A DNA stretch of 64,000 nt from Spongilla lacustris (Eukaryota; Porifera; Demospongiae; Spongillida; Spongillidae). The position numbers were made by a program, and so were the translations under genes. Where the stretch lies: positions 3,823,147-3,887,146 of the forward strand of contig OX442429.1 in NCBI GenBank assembly GCA_949361645.1, written 5' to 3'. Below, piece after piece: positions 23,141-36,501 of the stretch (positions within the stretch are counted from its first letter, which is position 1; each line of letters opens with the position of its first letter). The notes below the pieces were generated by a model. It worked only from the letters and a program-made list of their open reading frames with translations, made no database searches and had not been told where the DNA came from.

Positions 23141-26100
23141 TATATGTAATTAGATTTACTAAGTAGTAATGGTTTAATTATTAATAGTCGTTATTATGAT
23201 TTTAATGATGCTACATGTATTGTGAATATCTCACTTTAGAAATAACACTAATGGTTTAACATGGTTTATCATAAACCATTCAATGGTAAATTAAATCTAA
23301 TACACTCAGACATACCATCTATATGTAGTTAGGTTTATTACGTAGTAATGGTTTAATTATTGATAGTCGTTATTGTGATTTTAATGATACTACATGTATT
23401 GTGAATATCTCAGTTTAGAAATAACACTAATGGTTTAACATGGTTTATCATAAACCATTCAATGGTAAATTAAATCTAATACACTCAGACATACCATCTA
23501 TATGTAGTTAGGTTTATTACGTAGTAATGGTTTAATTATTGATAGTCGTTATTGTGATTTTAATGATACTACATGTATTGTGAATATCTCAGTTTAGAAA
23601 TAACACTAATGGTTTAACATGGTTTATCATAAACCATTCAATGGTAAATTAAATCTAATACACTCAGACATACCATCTATATGTAATTAGATTTACTAAG
23701 TAGTAATGGTTTAATTATTAATAGTCGTTATTATGATTTTAATGATACTACATGTATTGTGAATATCTCAGTTTAGAAACAATACTTATGGTTTAACATG
23801 GTTTATCATAAACCAATCAATGGTAAATTAAATCTAATACACTCAGACATACCATCTATATGTAATTAGATTTACTAAGTAGTAATGGTTTAATTATTAA
23901 TAGTCGTTATTATGATTTTAATGATACTACATGTATTGTGAATATCTCACTTTAGAAATAACATTAATGGTTTAACATGGTTTATCATAAACCATTCAAA
24001 GGTACATTAAATCTAATACACTCAGACATACCATCTATATGTAGATAGATTTACTAGCTAGTAATGGTTTAATTAGTTACAGTCGTTATTATGATTTTAA
24101 TGATACTACATGTATTGTGAATATCTCAGTTTAGAAACAATACTTATGGTTTAACATGGTTTATCATAAACCAATCAATGGTAAATTAAATCTAATACAC
24201 TCAGACATACCATCTATATGTAATTAGATTTACTAAGTAGTAATGGTTTAATTATTAATAGTCGTTATTATGATTTTAATGATACTACATGTATTGTGAA
24301 TATCTCAGTTTAGAAACATTTATGGTTTAACATGGTTTATCATAAACCATTCAAAGGTACATTAAATCTAATACACTCAGACATACCAACTATATGTAAG
24401 TAGATTTACTAAGTAGTTATTGGTTATTTATTAAAAGTTGTTATTATGATTTTAATGATACTACATGTATTGTGAATATCTCAGTGTAGAAATAGCACTA
24501 ATGGTTTAACAAGGTTTATCATAAACCATTCAATGGTAAATTAAATCTAATACACTCAGACATACCATCTATATGTAGATAGATTTACTAACTAGTAATG
24601 GTTTAATTTGTTACAGTCGTTATTATGATTTTAATGATACTACATGTATTGTGAATATCTCACTTTAGAAATAACACTAATGGTTTAACATGGTTTATCA
24701 TAAACCATTCAATGGTAAATTAAATCTAATACACTCAGACATACCATCTATATGTAGATAGATTTACTAACTAGTAATGGTTTAATTAGTTTCAGTCGTT
24801 ATAATGATTTTAATGATACTACATGTATTGTGAATATCTCACTGAAGAAATAACACTAATGGTTTAACATGGTTTATCATAAACCAATCAATGGTAAATT
24901 AAATCTAATACACTCAGACATACCATCTATATGTAGTTAGATTTATTACGTAGTAATGGTTTAATTATTGATAGTCGTTATTGTGATTTTAATGATACTA
25001 CATGTATTGTGAATATCTCAGTTTAGAAACAACATTTATGGTTTAACATGGTTTATCATAAACCATTCAAAGGTACATTAAATCTAATACACTCAGACAT
25101 ACCAACTATATGTAAGTAGATTTACTAAGTAGTTATTGGTTATTTATTAATAGTTGTTATTATGATTTTAATGATACTACATGTATTGTGAATATCTCAG
25201 TGTAGAAATAGCACTAATGGTTTAACAAGGTTTATCATAAACCATTCAATGGTAAATTAAATCTAATACACTCAGACATACCATCAATATGTAGATAGAT
25301 TTATTAAGTAGTAATGGTTTAATTATTAATAGTCGTTATTGTGATTTTAATGATACTACATGTATTGTGAATATCTCAGTTTAGAAACAACACTTATGGT
25401 TTAACATGGTTTATGATAAACCATTCAAAGGTACATTAAATCTAATACACTCAGACATACCACATATATGTAAATAGATTTAGTAACTAGTAATGGTTTA
25501 ATTATTAATAGTCGTTATTATGATTTTAATGATACTACACGTACTGTGAATATCTCAGAGTAGAAATAACACTAATGGTTTAACAAGGTTTATCATAAAC
25601 AATTCAATGGTAAATTAAATCTAATACACTCAGACATACCATCTATATGTAATTAGATTTACTAAGTAGTAATGGTTTAATTATTAATAGTCGTTATTAT
25701 GATTTTAATGATGCTACATGTATTGTGAATATCTCACTTTAGAAATAACACTAATGATTTAACATGGTTGATCAAAAACCATTCAATGGTAAATTAAATC
25801 TAATACACTCAGACATACCATCTATACGTAATTAAATTTACTAAGTAGTAATGGTTTAATTATTAATAGTCGTTATTATGATTTTAATGATACTACATGT
25901 ATTGTGAATATCTCACTTTAGAAATAACACTAATGGTTTAACATAAACCATTCAATGGTAAATTAAATCTAATACACTCAGACATACCATCTATATGTAG
26001 TTAGATTTACTAAGTAGTAATGGTTTAATAAGTTTCAGTCGTTATAATGATTTTAATGATACTACATGTATTGTGAATATCTCAGTTTAGAAACAATACT

Positions 26101-27065
26101 TATGGTTTAACATGGTTTATCATAAACTATTCAATGGTAAATTAAATCTAATACACTCAGACATACCACCTATATGTAGATAGATTTACTAACTAGTAAT
26201 GGTTTAATTAGTTACAGTCGTTATTATGATTGTAATGATACTACATGTATTGTGAATATCTCAGTTTAGAAACAACATTTATGGTTTAACATGGTTTATC
26301 ATAAACCATTCAAAGGTACATAAAATCTAATACACTCAGACATACCAACTTTATGTAAATAGATTTACTAAGTAGTTATTGGGTATTTATTAGAAGTTGT
26401 TATTATGATTTTAATGATACTACATGTATTGTGAATATCTCAGTGTAGAAATAGCACTAATCGTTTAACAAGGTTTATCACAAACCATTCAATGGTAAAT
26501 TAAATCTAATACACTCAGACATACCATCTATATGTAAATAGATTTACTAAGTAGTTATGGTTTAATTGTTAATATTCGTTATTATGATTTTAATGATACT
26601 ACATGTATTGTGAATATCTCAGTCTAGAAATAACACTAATGGTTTAACATGGTTTATCATAAACCATTCAATGGTAAATTAAATCTAATACACTCAGACA
26701 TACCATCTATATGTAGATAGATTTATTAAGTAGTAATGGTTTAATTATTAATAGTCGTTATTGTGATTTTAATGATACTACATGTATTGTGAATATCTCA
26801 GTTTAGAAACAACACTTATGGTTTAACATGGTTTATGATAAACCATTCAAAGGTACATTAAATCTAATACACTCAGACATACCACATATATGTAAATAGA
26901 TTTAGTAACTAGTAATGGTTTAATTATTAATAGTCGTTATTATGATTTTAATGATACTACACGTACTGTGAATATCTCAGAGTAGAAATAACCCTAATGG
27001 TTTAACAAGGTTTATCATAAACAATTCAATGGTAAATTAAATCTATTACACTCAGACATACCACC
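23141..27065. repeat. Higher-order unit 6 (22 monomers, 3925 bp)
   Basis: Double GTTAGG header (23319, 23498), after which the GTGAAG and GATTTTGATG monomers of units 5 and 7 are missing, so it is shorter by about two monomers. From 24570 it matches unit 4 from 16372 (offset 8198), including GTTTCAG with CTCACTGAAG, and it ends with the shared twelve-monomer module (24928-27065). ACATTAATGG near 23,963 is a private variant. Confidence 0.83.
24928..27065. repeat. Twelve-monomer module, copy C
   Basis: Third copy, inside unit 6, 3925 bp after copy B (TGATCAAAAA at 25769). A related, partly deleted form of the same string occurs at about 47,539-49,010 (TGATCAAAAA near 48,201). Confidence 0.85.
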
Positions 27066-30000
27066 TATATGTAATTAGATTTACTAAGTAGTAATGGTTT
27101 AATTATTAATAGTCGTTATTATGATTTTAATGATGCTACATGTATTGTGAATATCTCACTTTAGAAATAACACTAATGGTTTAACATGGTTTATCATAAA
27201 CCATTCAATGGTAAATTAAATCTAATACACTCAGACATACCATCTATATGTAGTTAGGTTTATTACGTAGTAATGGTTTAATTATTGATAGTCGTTATTG
27301 TGATTTTAATGATACTACATGTATTGTGAATATCTCAGTTTAGAAATAACACTAATGGTTTAACATGGTTTATCATAAACCATTCAATGGTAAATTAAAT
27401 CTAATACACTCAGACATACCATCTATATGTAGTTAGGTTTATTACGTAGTAATGGTTTAATTATTGATAGTCGTTATTGTGATTTTAATGATACTACATG
27501 TATTGTGAATATCTCAGTTTAGAAATAACACTAATGGTTTAACATGGTTTATCATAAACCATTCAATGGTAAATTAAATCTAATACACTCAGACATACCA
27601 TCTATATGTAATTAGATTTACTAAGTAGTAATGGTTTAATTATTAATAGTCGTTATTATGATTTTAATGATACTACATGTATTGTGAATATCTCAGTGAA
27701 GAAATAACACTAATGGTTTAACATGGTTTATCATAAACCATTCAATGGTAAATTAAATCTAATACACTCAGACATACCATCTATATGTAATTAGATTTAC
27801 TAAGTAGTAATGGTTTAATTAGTTACAGTCGTTATAATGATTTTGATGATACTACATGTATTGTGAATATCTCAGTTTAGAAACAATACTTATGGTTTAA
27901 CATGGTTTATCATAAACCAATCAATGGTAAATTAAATCTAATACACTCAGACATACCATCTATATGTAATTAGATTTACTAAGTAGTAATGGTTTAATTA
28001 TTAATAGTCGTTATTATGATTTTAATGATACTACATGTATTGTGAATATCTCACTTTAGAAATAACACTAATGGTTTAACATGGTTTATCATAAACCATT
28101 CAAAGGTACATTAAATCTAATACACTCAGACATACCATCTATATGTAGATAGATTTACTAGCTAGTAATGGTTTAATTAGTTACAGTCGTTATTATGATT
28201 TTAATGATACTACATGTATTGTGAATATCTCAGTTTAGAAACAATACTTATGGTTTAACATGGTTTATCATAAACCAATCAATGGTAAATTAAATCTAAT
28301 ACACTCAGACATACCATCTATATGTAATTAGATTTACTAAGTAGTAATGGTTTAATTATTAATAGTCGTTATTATGATTTTAATGATACTACATGTATTG
28401 TGAATATCTCAGTTTAGAAACATTTATGGTTTAACATGGTTTATCATAAACCATTCAAAGGTACATTAAATCTAATACACTCAGACATACCAACTATATG
28501 TAAGTAGATTTACTAAGTAGTTATTGGTTATTTATTAAAAGTTGTTATTATGATTTTAATGATACTACATGTATTGTGAATATCTCAGTGTAGAAATAGC
28601 ACTAATGGTTTAACAAGGTTTATCATAAACCATTCAATGGTAAATTAAATCTAATACACTCAGACATACCATCTATATGTAGATAGATTTACTAACTAGT
28701 AATGGTTTAATTTGTTACAGTCGTTATTATGATTTTAATGATACTACATGTATTGTGAATATCTCAGTGAAGAAATAACACTAATGGTTTAACATGGTTT
28801 ATCATAAACCAATCAATGGTTAATTAAATCTAATTTACTCAGACATACAAACTTTATGTAAATAGATTTACTAAGTAGTTATGGTTTAATTGTTAAAAGT
28901 TGTTATTATGATTTTAATGATACTACATGTATTGTGAATATCTCAGTGTAGAAATAGCACTAATCGTTTAACAAGGTTTATCACAAACCATTCAATGGTA
29001 AATTAAATCTAATACACTCAGACATACCATCTACATGTAAATAGATTTACTAAGTAGTTATGGTTTAATTGTTAATATTCGTTATTATGATTTTAATGAT
29101 ACTACATGTATTGTGAATATCTCAGTCTAGAAATAACACTAATGGTTTAACATGGTTTATCATAAACCATTCAATGGTAAATTAAATCTAATACACTCAG
29201 ACATACCATCTATATGTAGATAGATTTATTAAGTAGTAATGGTTTAATTATTAATAGTCGTTATTGTGATTTTAATGATACTACATGTATTGTGAATATC
29301 TCAGTTTAGAAACAACACTTATGGTTTAACATGGTTTATGATAAACCATTCAAAGGTACATTAAATCTAATACACTCAGACAAACCACATATATGTAAAT
29401 AGATTTAGTAACTAGTAATGGTTTAATTATTGATAGTCGTTATTATGATTTTAATGATACTACACGTACTGTGAATATCTCAGAGTAGAAATAACACTAA
29501 TGGTTTAACAAGGTTTATCATAAACAATTCAATGGTAAATTAAATCTAATACACTCAGACATACCATCTATATGTAATTAGATTTACTAAGTAGTAATGG
29601 TTTAATTATTGATAGTCGTTATTATGATTTTAATGATGCTACATGTATTGTGAATATCTCACTTTAGAAATAACACTAATGGTTAACATGGTTTATCATA
29701 AACCATTGAATGGTAAATTAAATCTAATACACTCAGACATACCATCTATATGTAATTAGATTTACTAAGTAGTAATGGTTTAATTATTAATAGTCGTTAT
29801 TATGATTTTAATGATACTACATGTATTGTGAATATCTCAGTGAAGAAATAACACTAATGGTTTAACATGGTTTATCATAAACCATTCAATGGTAAATTAA
29901 ATCTAATACACTCAGACATACCATCTATATGTAATTAGATTTACTAAGTAGTAATGGTTTAATTATTAATAGTCGTTATTATGATTTTAATGATACTACA

Positions 30001-31343
30001 TGTATTGTGAATATCTCAGTTTAGAAACAACATTTATGGTTTAACATGGTTTATCATAAACCATTCAAAGGTACATTAAATCTAATACACTCAGACATAC
30101 CATCTATATGTAGATAGATTTACTAACTAGTAATGGTTTAATTTGTTACAGTCGTTATTATGATTTTAATGATACTACATGTATTGTGAATATCTCAGTG
30201 AAGAAATAACACTAATGGTTTAACATGGTTTATCATAAACCATTCAATGGTAAATTAAATCTAATTCACTCAGACATACCAACTATATATAAATTGATTT
30301 ACTAAGTAGTAATGGTTTAATATTAATAGTCGTTAATATGATTTTAATGATACTGCATGTATTGTGAATATCTCAGTGAAGAAATAACACTAATGGTTTA
30401 ACATAAACCATTCAATGGTAAATTAAATCTAATACACTCAGACATACCATCTATATGTAGATAGATTTACTAACTAGTAATGGTTAAATTTGTTACAGTC
30501 GTTATTATGATTTTAATGATACGACATGTATTGTGAATATCTCAGTGAAGAAATAACACTAATGGTTTAACATGGTTTATCATAAACCATTCAATGGTAA
30601 ATTAAATCAAATACACTCAGACATACCATCTATATATAGATTGATTTACTAAGTAGTAATGGTTTAATATTAATAGTCGTTATTATGATTTTAATGATAC
30701 TACATGTATTGTGAATATCTAAGTTTAGAAACAACACATTGTTTAACATGGTTTATCATAAACCATTCAATGGTAAATTAAATCTAATATACTCAGACAT
30801 ACCACATACATGTAAATAGATTTACTAAGTAGTAATGGTTTAATTATTAATAGTCGTTATTATGATTTTAATGATACTACACGTACTGTGAATATCTCAG
30901 TGTAGAAATAACACTAATGGTTTAACAAGGTTTATCATAAACCATTCAATGGTAAATTAAATCTAATACACTCAGACATACCACCTATATGTAGATAGAT
31001 TTATTAAGTAGTAATGGTTTAATTATTAATAGTCGTTATTGTGATTTTAATGATACTACATGTATTGTGAATATCTCAGTTTAGAAACAACACTTATGGT
31101 TTAACATGGTTTATGATAAACCATTCAAAGGTACATTAAATCTAATACACTCAGACATACCACATATATGTAAATAGATTTAGTAACTAGTAATGGTTTA
31201 ATTATTAATAGTCGTTATTATGATTTTAATGATACTACACGTACTGTGAATATCTCAGAGTAGAAATAACACTAATGGTTTAACAAAGTTTATCATAAAT
31301 AATTCAATGGTAAATTAAATCTAATACACTCAGACATACCACC
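27066..31343. repeat. Higher-order unit 7 (24 monomers, 4278 bp), chimeric
   Basis: The first five monomers follow unit 5 (offset 8198; double GTTAGG, GATTTTGATG near 27,841). From about 27,961 it follows unit 2 from 6590 (offset 21,371, then 21,370 after a 1-base deletion). Private changes against unit 2 are GGTTAACATGG near 29,682, CATTGAATGG near 29,706, CTACATGTAAATAG near 29,033, CGTTAATATG near 30,331 and CTAATATACTC near 30,786. It ends with the ACAAAGTTTATC monomer immediately before super-unit copy 2. Confidence 0.83.
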
Positions 31344-34300
31344 TATATGTAATTAGATTTACTAAGTAGTAATGGTTTAATTATTAATAGTCGTTATTAT
31401 GATTTTAATGATGCTACATGTATTGTGAATATCTCAGTTTAGAAATAACACTAATTTTAACATGGTTTATCATAAACCATTCAATGGTAAATTAAATCTA
31501 ATACACTCAGACATACCATCTATATGTAGTTAGGTTTATTACGTAGTAATGGTTTAATTATTGATAGTCGTTATTGTGATTTTAATGATACTACATGTAT
31601 TGTGAATATCTCAGTTTAGAAATAACACTAATGGTTTAACATGGTTTATCATAAACCATTCAATGGTAAATTAAATCTAATACACTCAGACATACCATCT
31701 ATATGTAATTAGATTTACTAAGTAGTAATGGTTTAATTATTAATAGTCGTTATTATGATTTTAATGATACTACATGTATTGTGAATATCTCAGTGAAGAA
31801 ATAACACTAATGGTTTAACATGGTTTATCATAAACCATTCAATGGTAAATTAAATCTAATACACTCAGACATACCATCTATATGTAATTAGATTTACTAA
31901 GTAGTAATGGTTTAATTAGTTACAGTCGTTATAATGATTTTAATGATTCTACATGTATTGTGAATATCTCAGTTTAGAAACAATACTTATGGTTTAACAT
32001 GGTTTATCATAAACCAATCAATGGTAAATTAAATCTACTACACTCAGACAAACCATCTATATGTAATTAGATTTACTAAGTAGTAATGGTTTAATTATTA
32101 ATAGTCGTTATTATGACTTTAATGATTCTACATGTATTGTGAATATCTCAGTTTAGAAACAACATTTATGGTTTAACATGGTTTATCATAAACCATTCAA
32201 AGGTACATTAAATCTAATACACTCAGACATACCATCTATATGTAGATAGATTTACTAACTAGTAATGGTTTAATTTGTTACAGTCGTTATTATGATTTTA
32301 ATGATACTACATGTATTGTGAATATCTCAGTGAAGAAATAACACTAATGGTTTAACATGGTTTATCATAAACCAATCAATGGTTAATTAAATCTAATTCA
32401 CTCAGACATACCAACTATATATAAATTGATTTACTAAGTAGTAATGGTTTAATATTAATAGTCGTTATTATGATTTTAATGATACTGCATGTATTGTGAA
32501 TATCTCATTGAAGAAATAACACTAATGGTTTAACATAAACCATTCAATGGTAAATTAAATCTAATACACTCAGACATACCATCTATATGTAGTTAGATTT
32601 ATTACGTAGTAATGGTTTAATTATTGATAGTCGTTATTGTGATTTTAATGATACTACATGTATTGTGAATATCTCAGTTTAGAAATAACACTAATGGTTT
32701 AACATGGTTTATCATAAACCATTCAATGGTAAATTAAATCTAATACACTCAGACATACCATCTATATGTAATTAGATTTACTAAGTAGTAATGGTTTAAT
32801 TATTAATAGTCGTTATTATGATTTTAATGATACTACATGTATTGTGAATATCTCAGTTTAGAAACAATACTTATGGTTTAACATGGTTTATCATAAACCA
32901 ATCAACGGTAAATTAAATCTAATACACTCAGACATACCATCTATATGTAATTAGATTTACTAAGTAGTAATGGTTTAATTATTAATAGTCGTTATTATGA
33001 TTTTAATGATACTACATGTATTGTGAATATCTCAGTTTAGAAACATTTATGGTTTAACATGGTTTATCATAAACCATTCAAAGGTACATTAAATCTAATA
33101 CACTCAGACATACCATCTATATGTAGATAGATTTACTAGCTAGTAATGGTTTAATTAGTTACAGTCGTTATTATGATTTTAATGATACTACATGTATTGT
33201 GAATATCTCAGTTTAGAAACAATACTTATGGTTTAACATGGTTTATCATAAACCAATCAATGGTAAATTAAATCTAATACACTCAGACATACCATCTATA
33301 TGTAATTAGATTTACTAAGTAGTTATTGGTTATTTATTAAAAGTTGTTATTATGATTTTAATGATACTACATGTATTGTGAATATCTCAGTGTAGAAATA
33401 GCACTAATGGTTTAACAAGGTTTATCATAAACCATTCAATGGTAAATTAAATCTAATACACTCAGACATACCATCTATACGTAATTAGATTTAATAAGTA
33501 GTAATGGTTTAATTATTAATAGTCGTTATTATGATTTTAATGATACTACATGTATTGTGAATATCTCACTTTAGAAATAACACTATTGGTTTTACATGGT
33601 TTATCATAAACCATTCAATGGTAAATTAAATCTAATACACTCAGACATACCATCTATATGTAATTAGATTTACTAAGTAGTAATGGTTTAATAAGTTTCA
33701 GTCGTTATAATGATTTTAATGATACTAATTGTATTGTGAATATCTCAGTTTAGAAACAATACTTATGGTTTAACATGGTTTATCATAAACTATTCAATGG
33801 TAAATTAAATCTAATACACTCAGACATACCACCTATATGTAGATAGATTTACTAACTAGTAATGGTTTAATTAGTTACAGTCGTTATTATGATTGTAATG
33901 ATACTACATGTATTGTGAATATCTCAGTTTAGAAACAATACTAATGGTTTAACATGGTTTATCATAAACCAATCAATGGTAAATTAAATCTAATACACTC
34001 AGACATACCATCTATATGTAATTAGATTTACTAAGTAGTAATGGTTTAATTATTAATAGTCGTTATTATGATTTTAATGATACTACATGTATTGTGAATA
34101 TCTCAGTTTAGAAACATTTATGGTTTAACATGGTTTATCATAAACCATTCAAAGGTACATTAAATCTAATACACTCAGACATACCAACTATATGTAAGTA
34201 GATTTACTAAGTAGTTATTGGTTATTTATTAAAAGTTGTTATTATGATTTTAATGATACTACATGTATTGTGAATATCTCAGTGTAGAAATAGCACTAAT

Positions 34301-36501
34301 GGTTTAACAAGGTTTATCATAAACCATTCAATGGTAAATTAAATCTAATACACTCAGACATACCATCTATATGTAAATAGATTTACTAAGTAGTTATGGT
34401 TTAATTGTTAATATTCGTTATTATGATTTTAATGATACTACATGTATTGTGAATATCTCAGTCTAGAAATAACACTAATGGTTTAACATGGTTTATCATA
34501 AACCATTCAATGGTAAATTAAATCTAATACACTCAGACATACCATCTATATGTAGATAGATTTATTAAGTAGTAATGGTTTAATTATTAATAGTCGTTAT
34601 TGTGATTTTAATGATACTACATGTATTGTGAATATCTCAGTTTAGAAACAACACTTATGGTTTAACATGGTTTATGATAAACCATTCAAAGGTACATTAA
34701 ATCTAATACACTCAGACAAACCACATATATGTAAATAGATTTAGTAACTAGTAATGGTTTAATTATTGATAGTCGTTATTATGATTTTAATGATACTACA
34801 CGTACTGTGAATATCTCAGAGTAGAAATAACCCTAATGGTTTAACAAGGTTTATCATAAACAATTCAATGGTAAATTAAATCTAATACACTCAGACATAC
34901 CATCTATATGTAATTAGATTTACTAAGTAGTAATGGTTTAATTATTAATAGTCGTTATTATGATTTTAATGATACTACATGTATTGTGAATATCTCAGTG
35001 AAGAAATAACACTAATGGTTTAACATGGTTTATCATAAACCATTCAATGGTAAATTAAATCTAATACACTCAGACATACCATCTATATGTAATTAGATTT
35101 ACTAAGTAGTAATGGTTTAATTATTAATAGTCGTTATTATGATTTTAATGATACTACATGTATTGTGAATATCTCAGTTTAGAAACAACATTTATGGTTT
35201 AACATGGTTTATCATAAACCATTCAAAGGTACATTAAATCTAATACACTCAGACATACCATCTATATGTAGATAGATTTACTAACTAGTAATGGTTTAAT
35301 TTGTTACAGTCGTTATTATGATTTTAATGATACTACATGTATTGTGAATATCTCAGTGAAGAAATAACACTAATGGTTTAACATGGTTTATCATAAACCA
35401 ATCAATGGTAAATTAAATCTAATTCACTCAGACATACCAACTATATATAAATTGATTTACTAAGTAGTAATGGTTTAATATTAATAGTCGTTATTATGAT
35501 TTTAATGATACTGCATGTATTGTGAATATCTCAGTGAAGAAATAACACTAATGGTTTAACATAAACCATTCAATGGTAAATTAAATCTAATACACTCAGA
35601 CATACCATCTATATGTAGATAGATTTACTAACTAGTAATGGTTAAATTTGTTACAGTCGTTATTATGATTTTAATGATACGACATGTATTGTGAATATCT
35701 CAGTGAAGAAATAACACTAATGGTTTAACATGGTTTATCATAAACCATTCAATGGTAAATTAAATCAAATACACTTAGACATACCATCTATATATAGATT
35801 GATTTACTAAGTAGTAATGGTTTAATATTAATAGTCGTTATTATGATTTTAATGATACTACATGTATTGTGAATATCTAAGTTTAGAAACAACACATTGT
35901 TTAACATGGTTTATCATAAACCATTCAATGGTAAATTAAATCTAATACACTCAGACATACCACATACATGTAAATAGATTTACTAAGTAGTAATGGTTTA
36001 ATTATTAATAGTCGTTATTATGATTTTAATGATACTACACGTACTGTGAATATCTCAGTGTAGAAATAACACTAATGGTTTAACAAGGTTTATCATAAAC
36101 CATTCAATGGTAAATTAAATCTAATACACTCAGACATACCACCTATATGTAGATAGATTTATTAAGTAGTAATGGTTTAATTATTAATAGTCGTTATTGT
36201 GATTTTAATGATACTACATGTATTGTGAATATCTCAGTTTAGAAACAACACTTATGGTTTAACATGGTTTATGATAAACCATTCAAAGGTACATTAAATC
36301 TAATACACTCAGACATACCACATATATGTAAATAGATTTAGTAACTAGTAATGGTTTAATTATTAATAGTCGTTATTATGATTTTAATGATACTACACGT
36401 ACTGTGAATATCTCAGAGTAGAAATAACACTAATGGTTTAACAAAGTTTATCATAAATAATTCAATGGTAAATTAAATCTAATACACTCAGACATACCAC
36501 C
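31344..36501. repeat. Higher-order unit 1, second copy
   Basis: Same length (5158 bp) and same private marks as unit 1: CTAATTTTAAC in the first monomer, TGACTTTAATGATTC at 32114, CTCATTGAAG, CAACGG, the fused TTATTGG monomer at 33297, GATACTAATTG, AAATAACCCTAATGG, and CTTAGACATACC near 35,774. I found no difference at compared sites. Confidence 0.88.

Larger units (their letters stand above)
1..31343. repeat. 31,343-bp super-unit, copy 1 (seven higher-order units)
   Basis: Seven consecutive higher-order units together form a block whose first base is homologous to 31344. The offset of 31,343 holds for private markers: TGACTTTAATGATTC (771 and 32114), CTCATTGAAG (in the monomers at 1073 and 32416), CAACGG (1560 region and 32903 region), CTTAGACATACC (4431 region and 35774 region), GTTTAGTAAC (10783 region and 42126 region), GTATTTTGAAT (12360 region and 43703 region), CACAGACAAACC (13338 region and 44681 region) and TTCGATGG (14029 region and 45372 region). 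The block holds about 176 monomers (mean 178.1 bp). The left edge coincides with the window start, so the true start of the repeat could lie further left. Confidence 0.9.
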
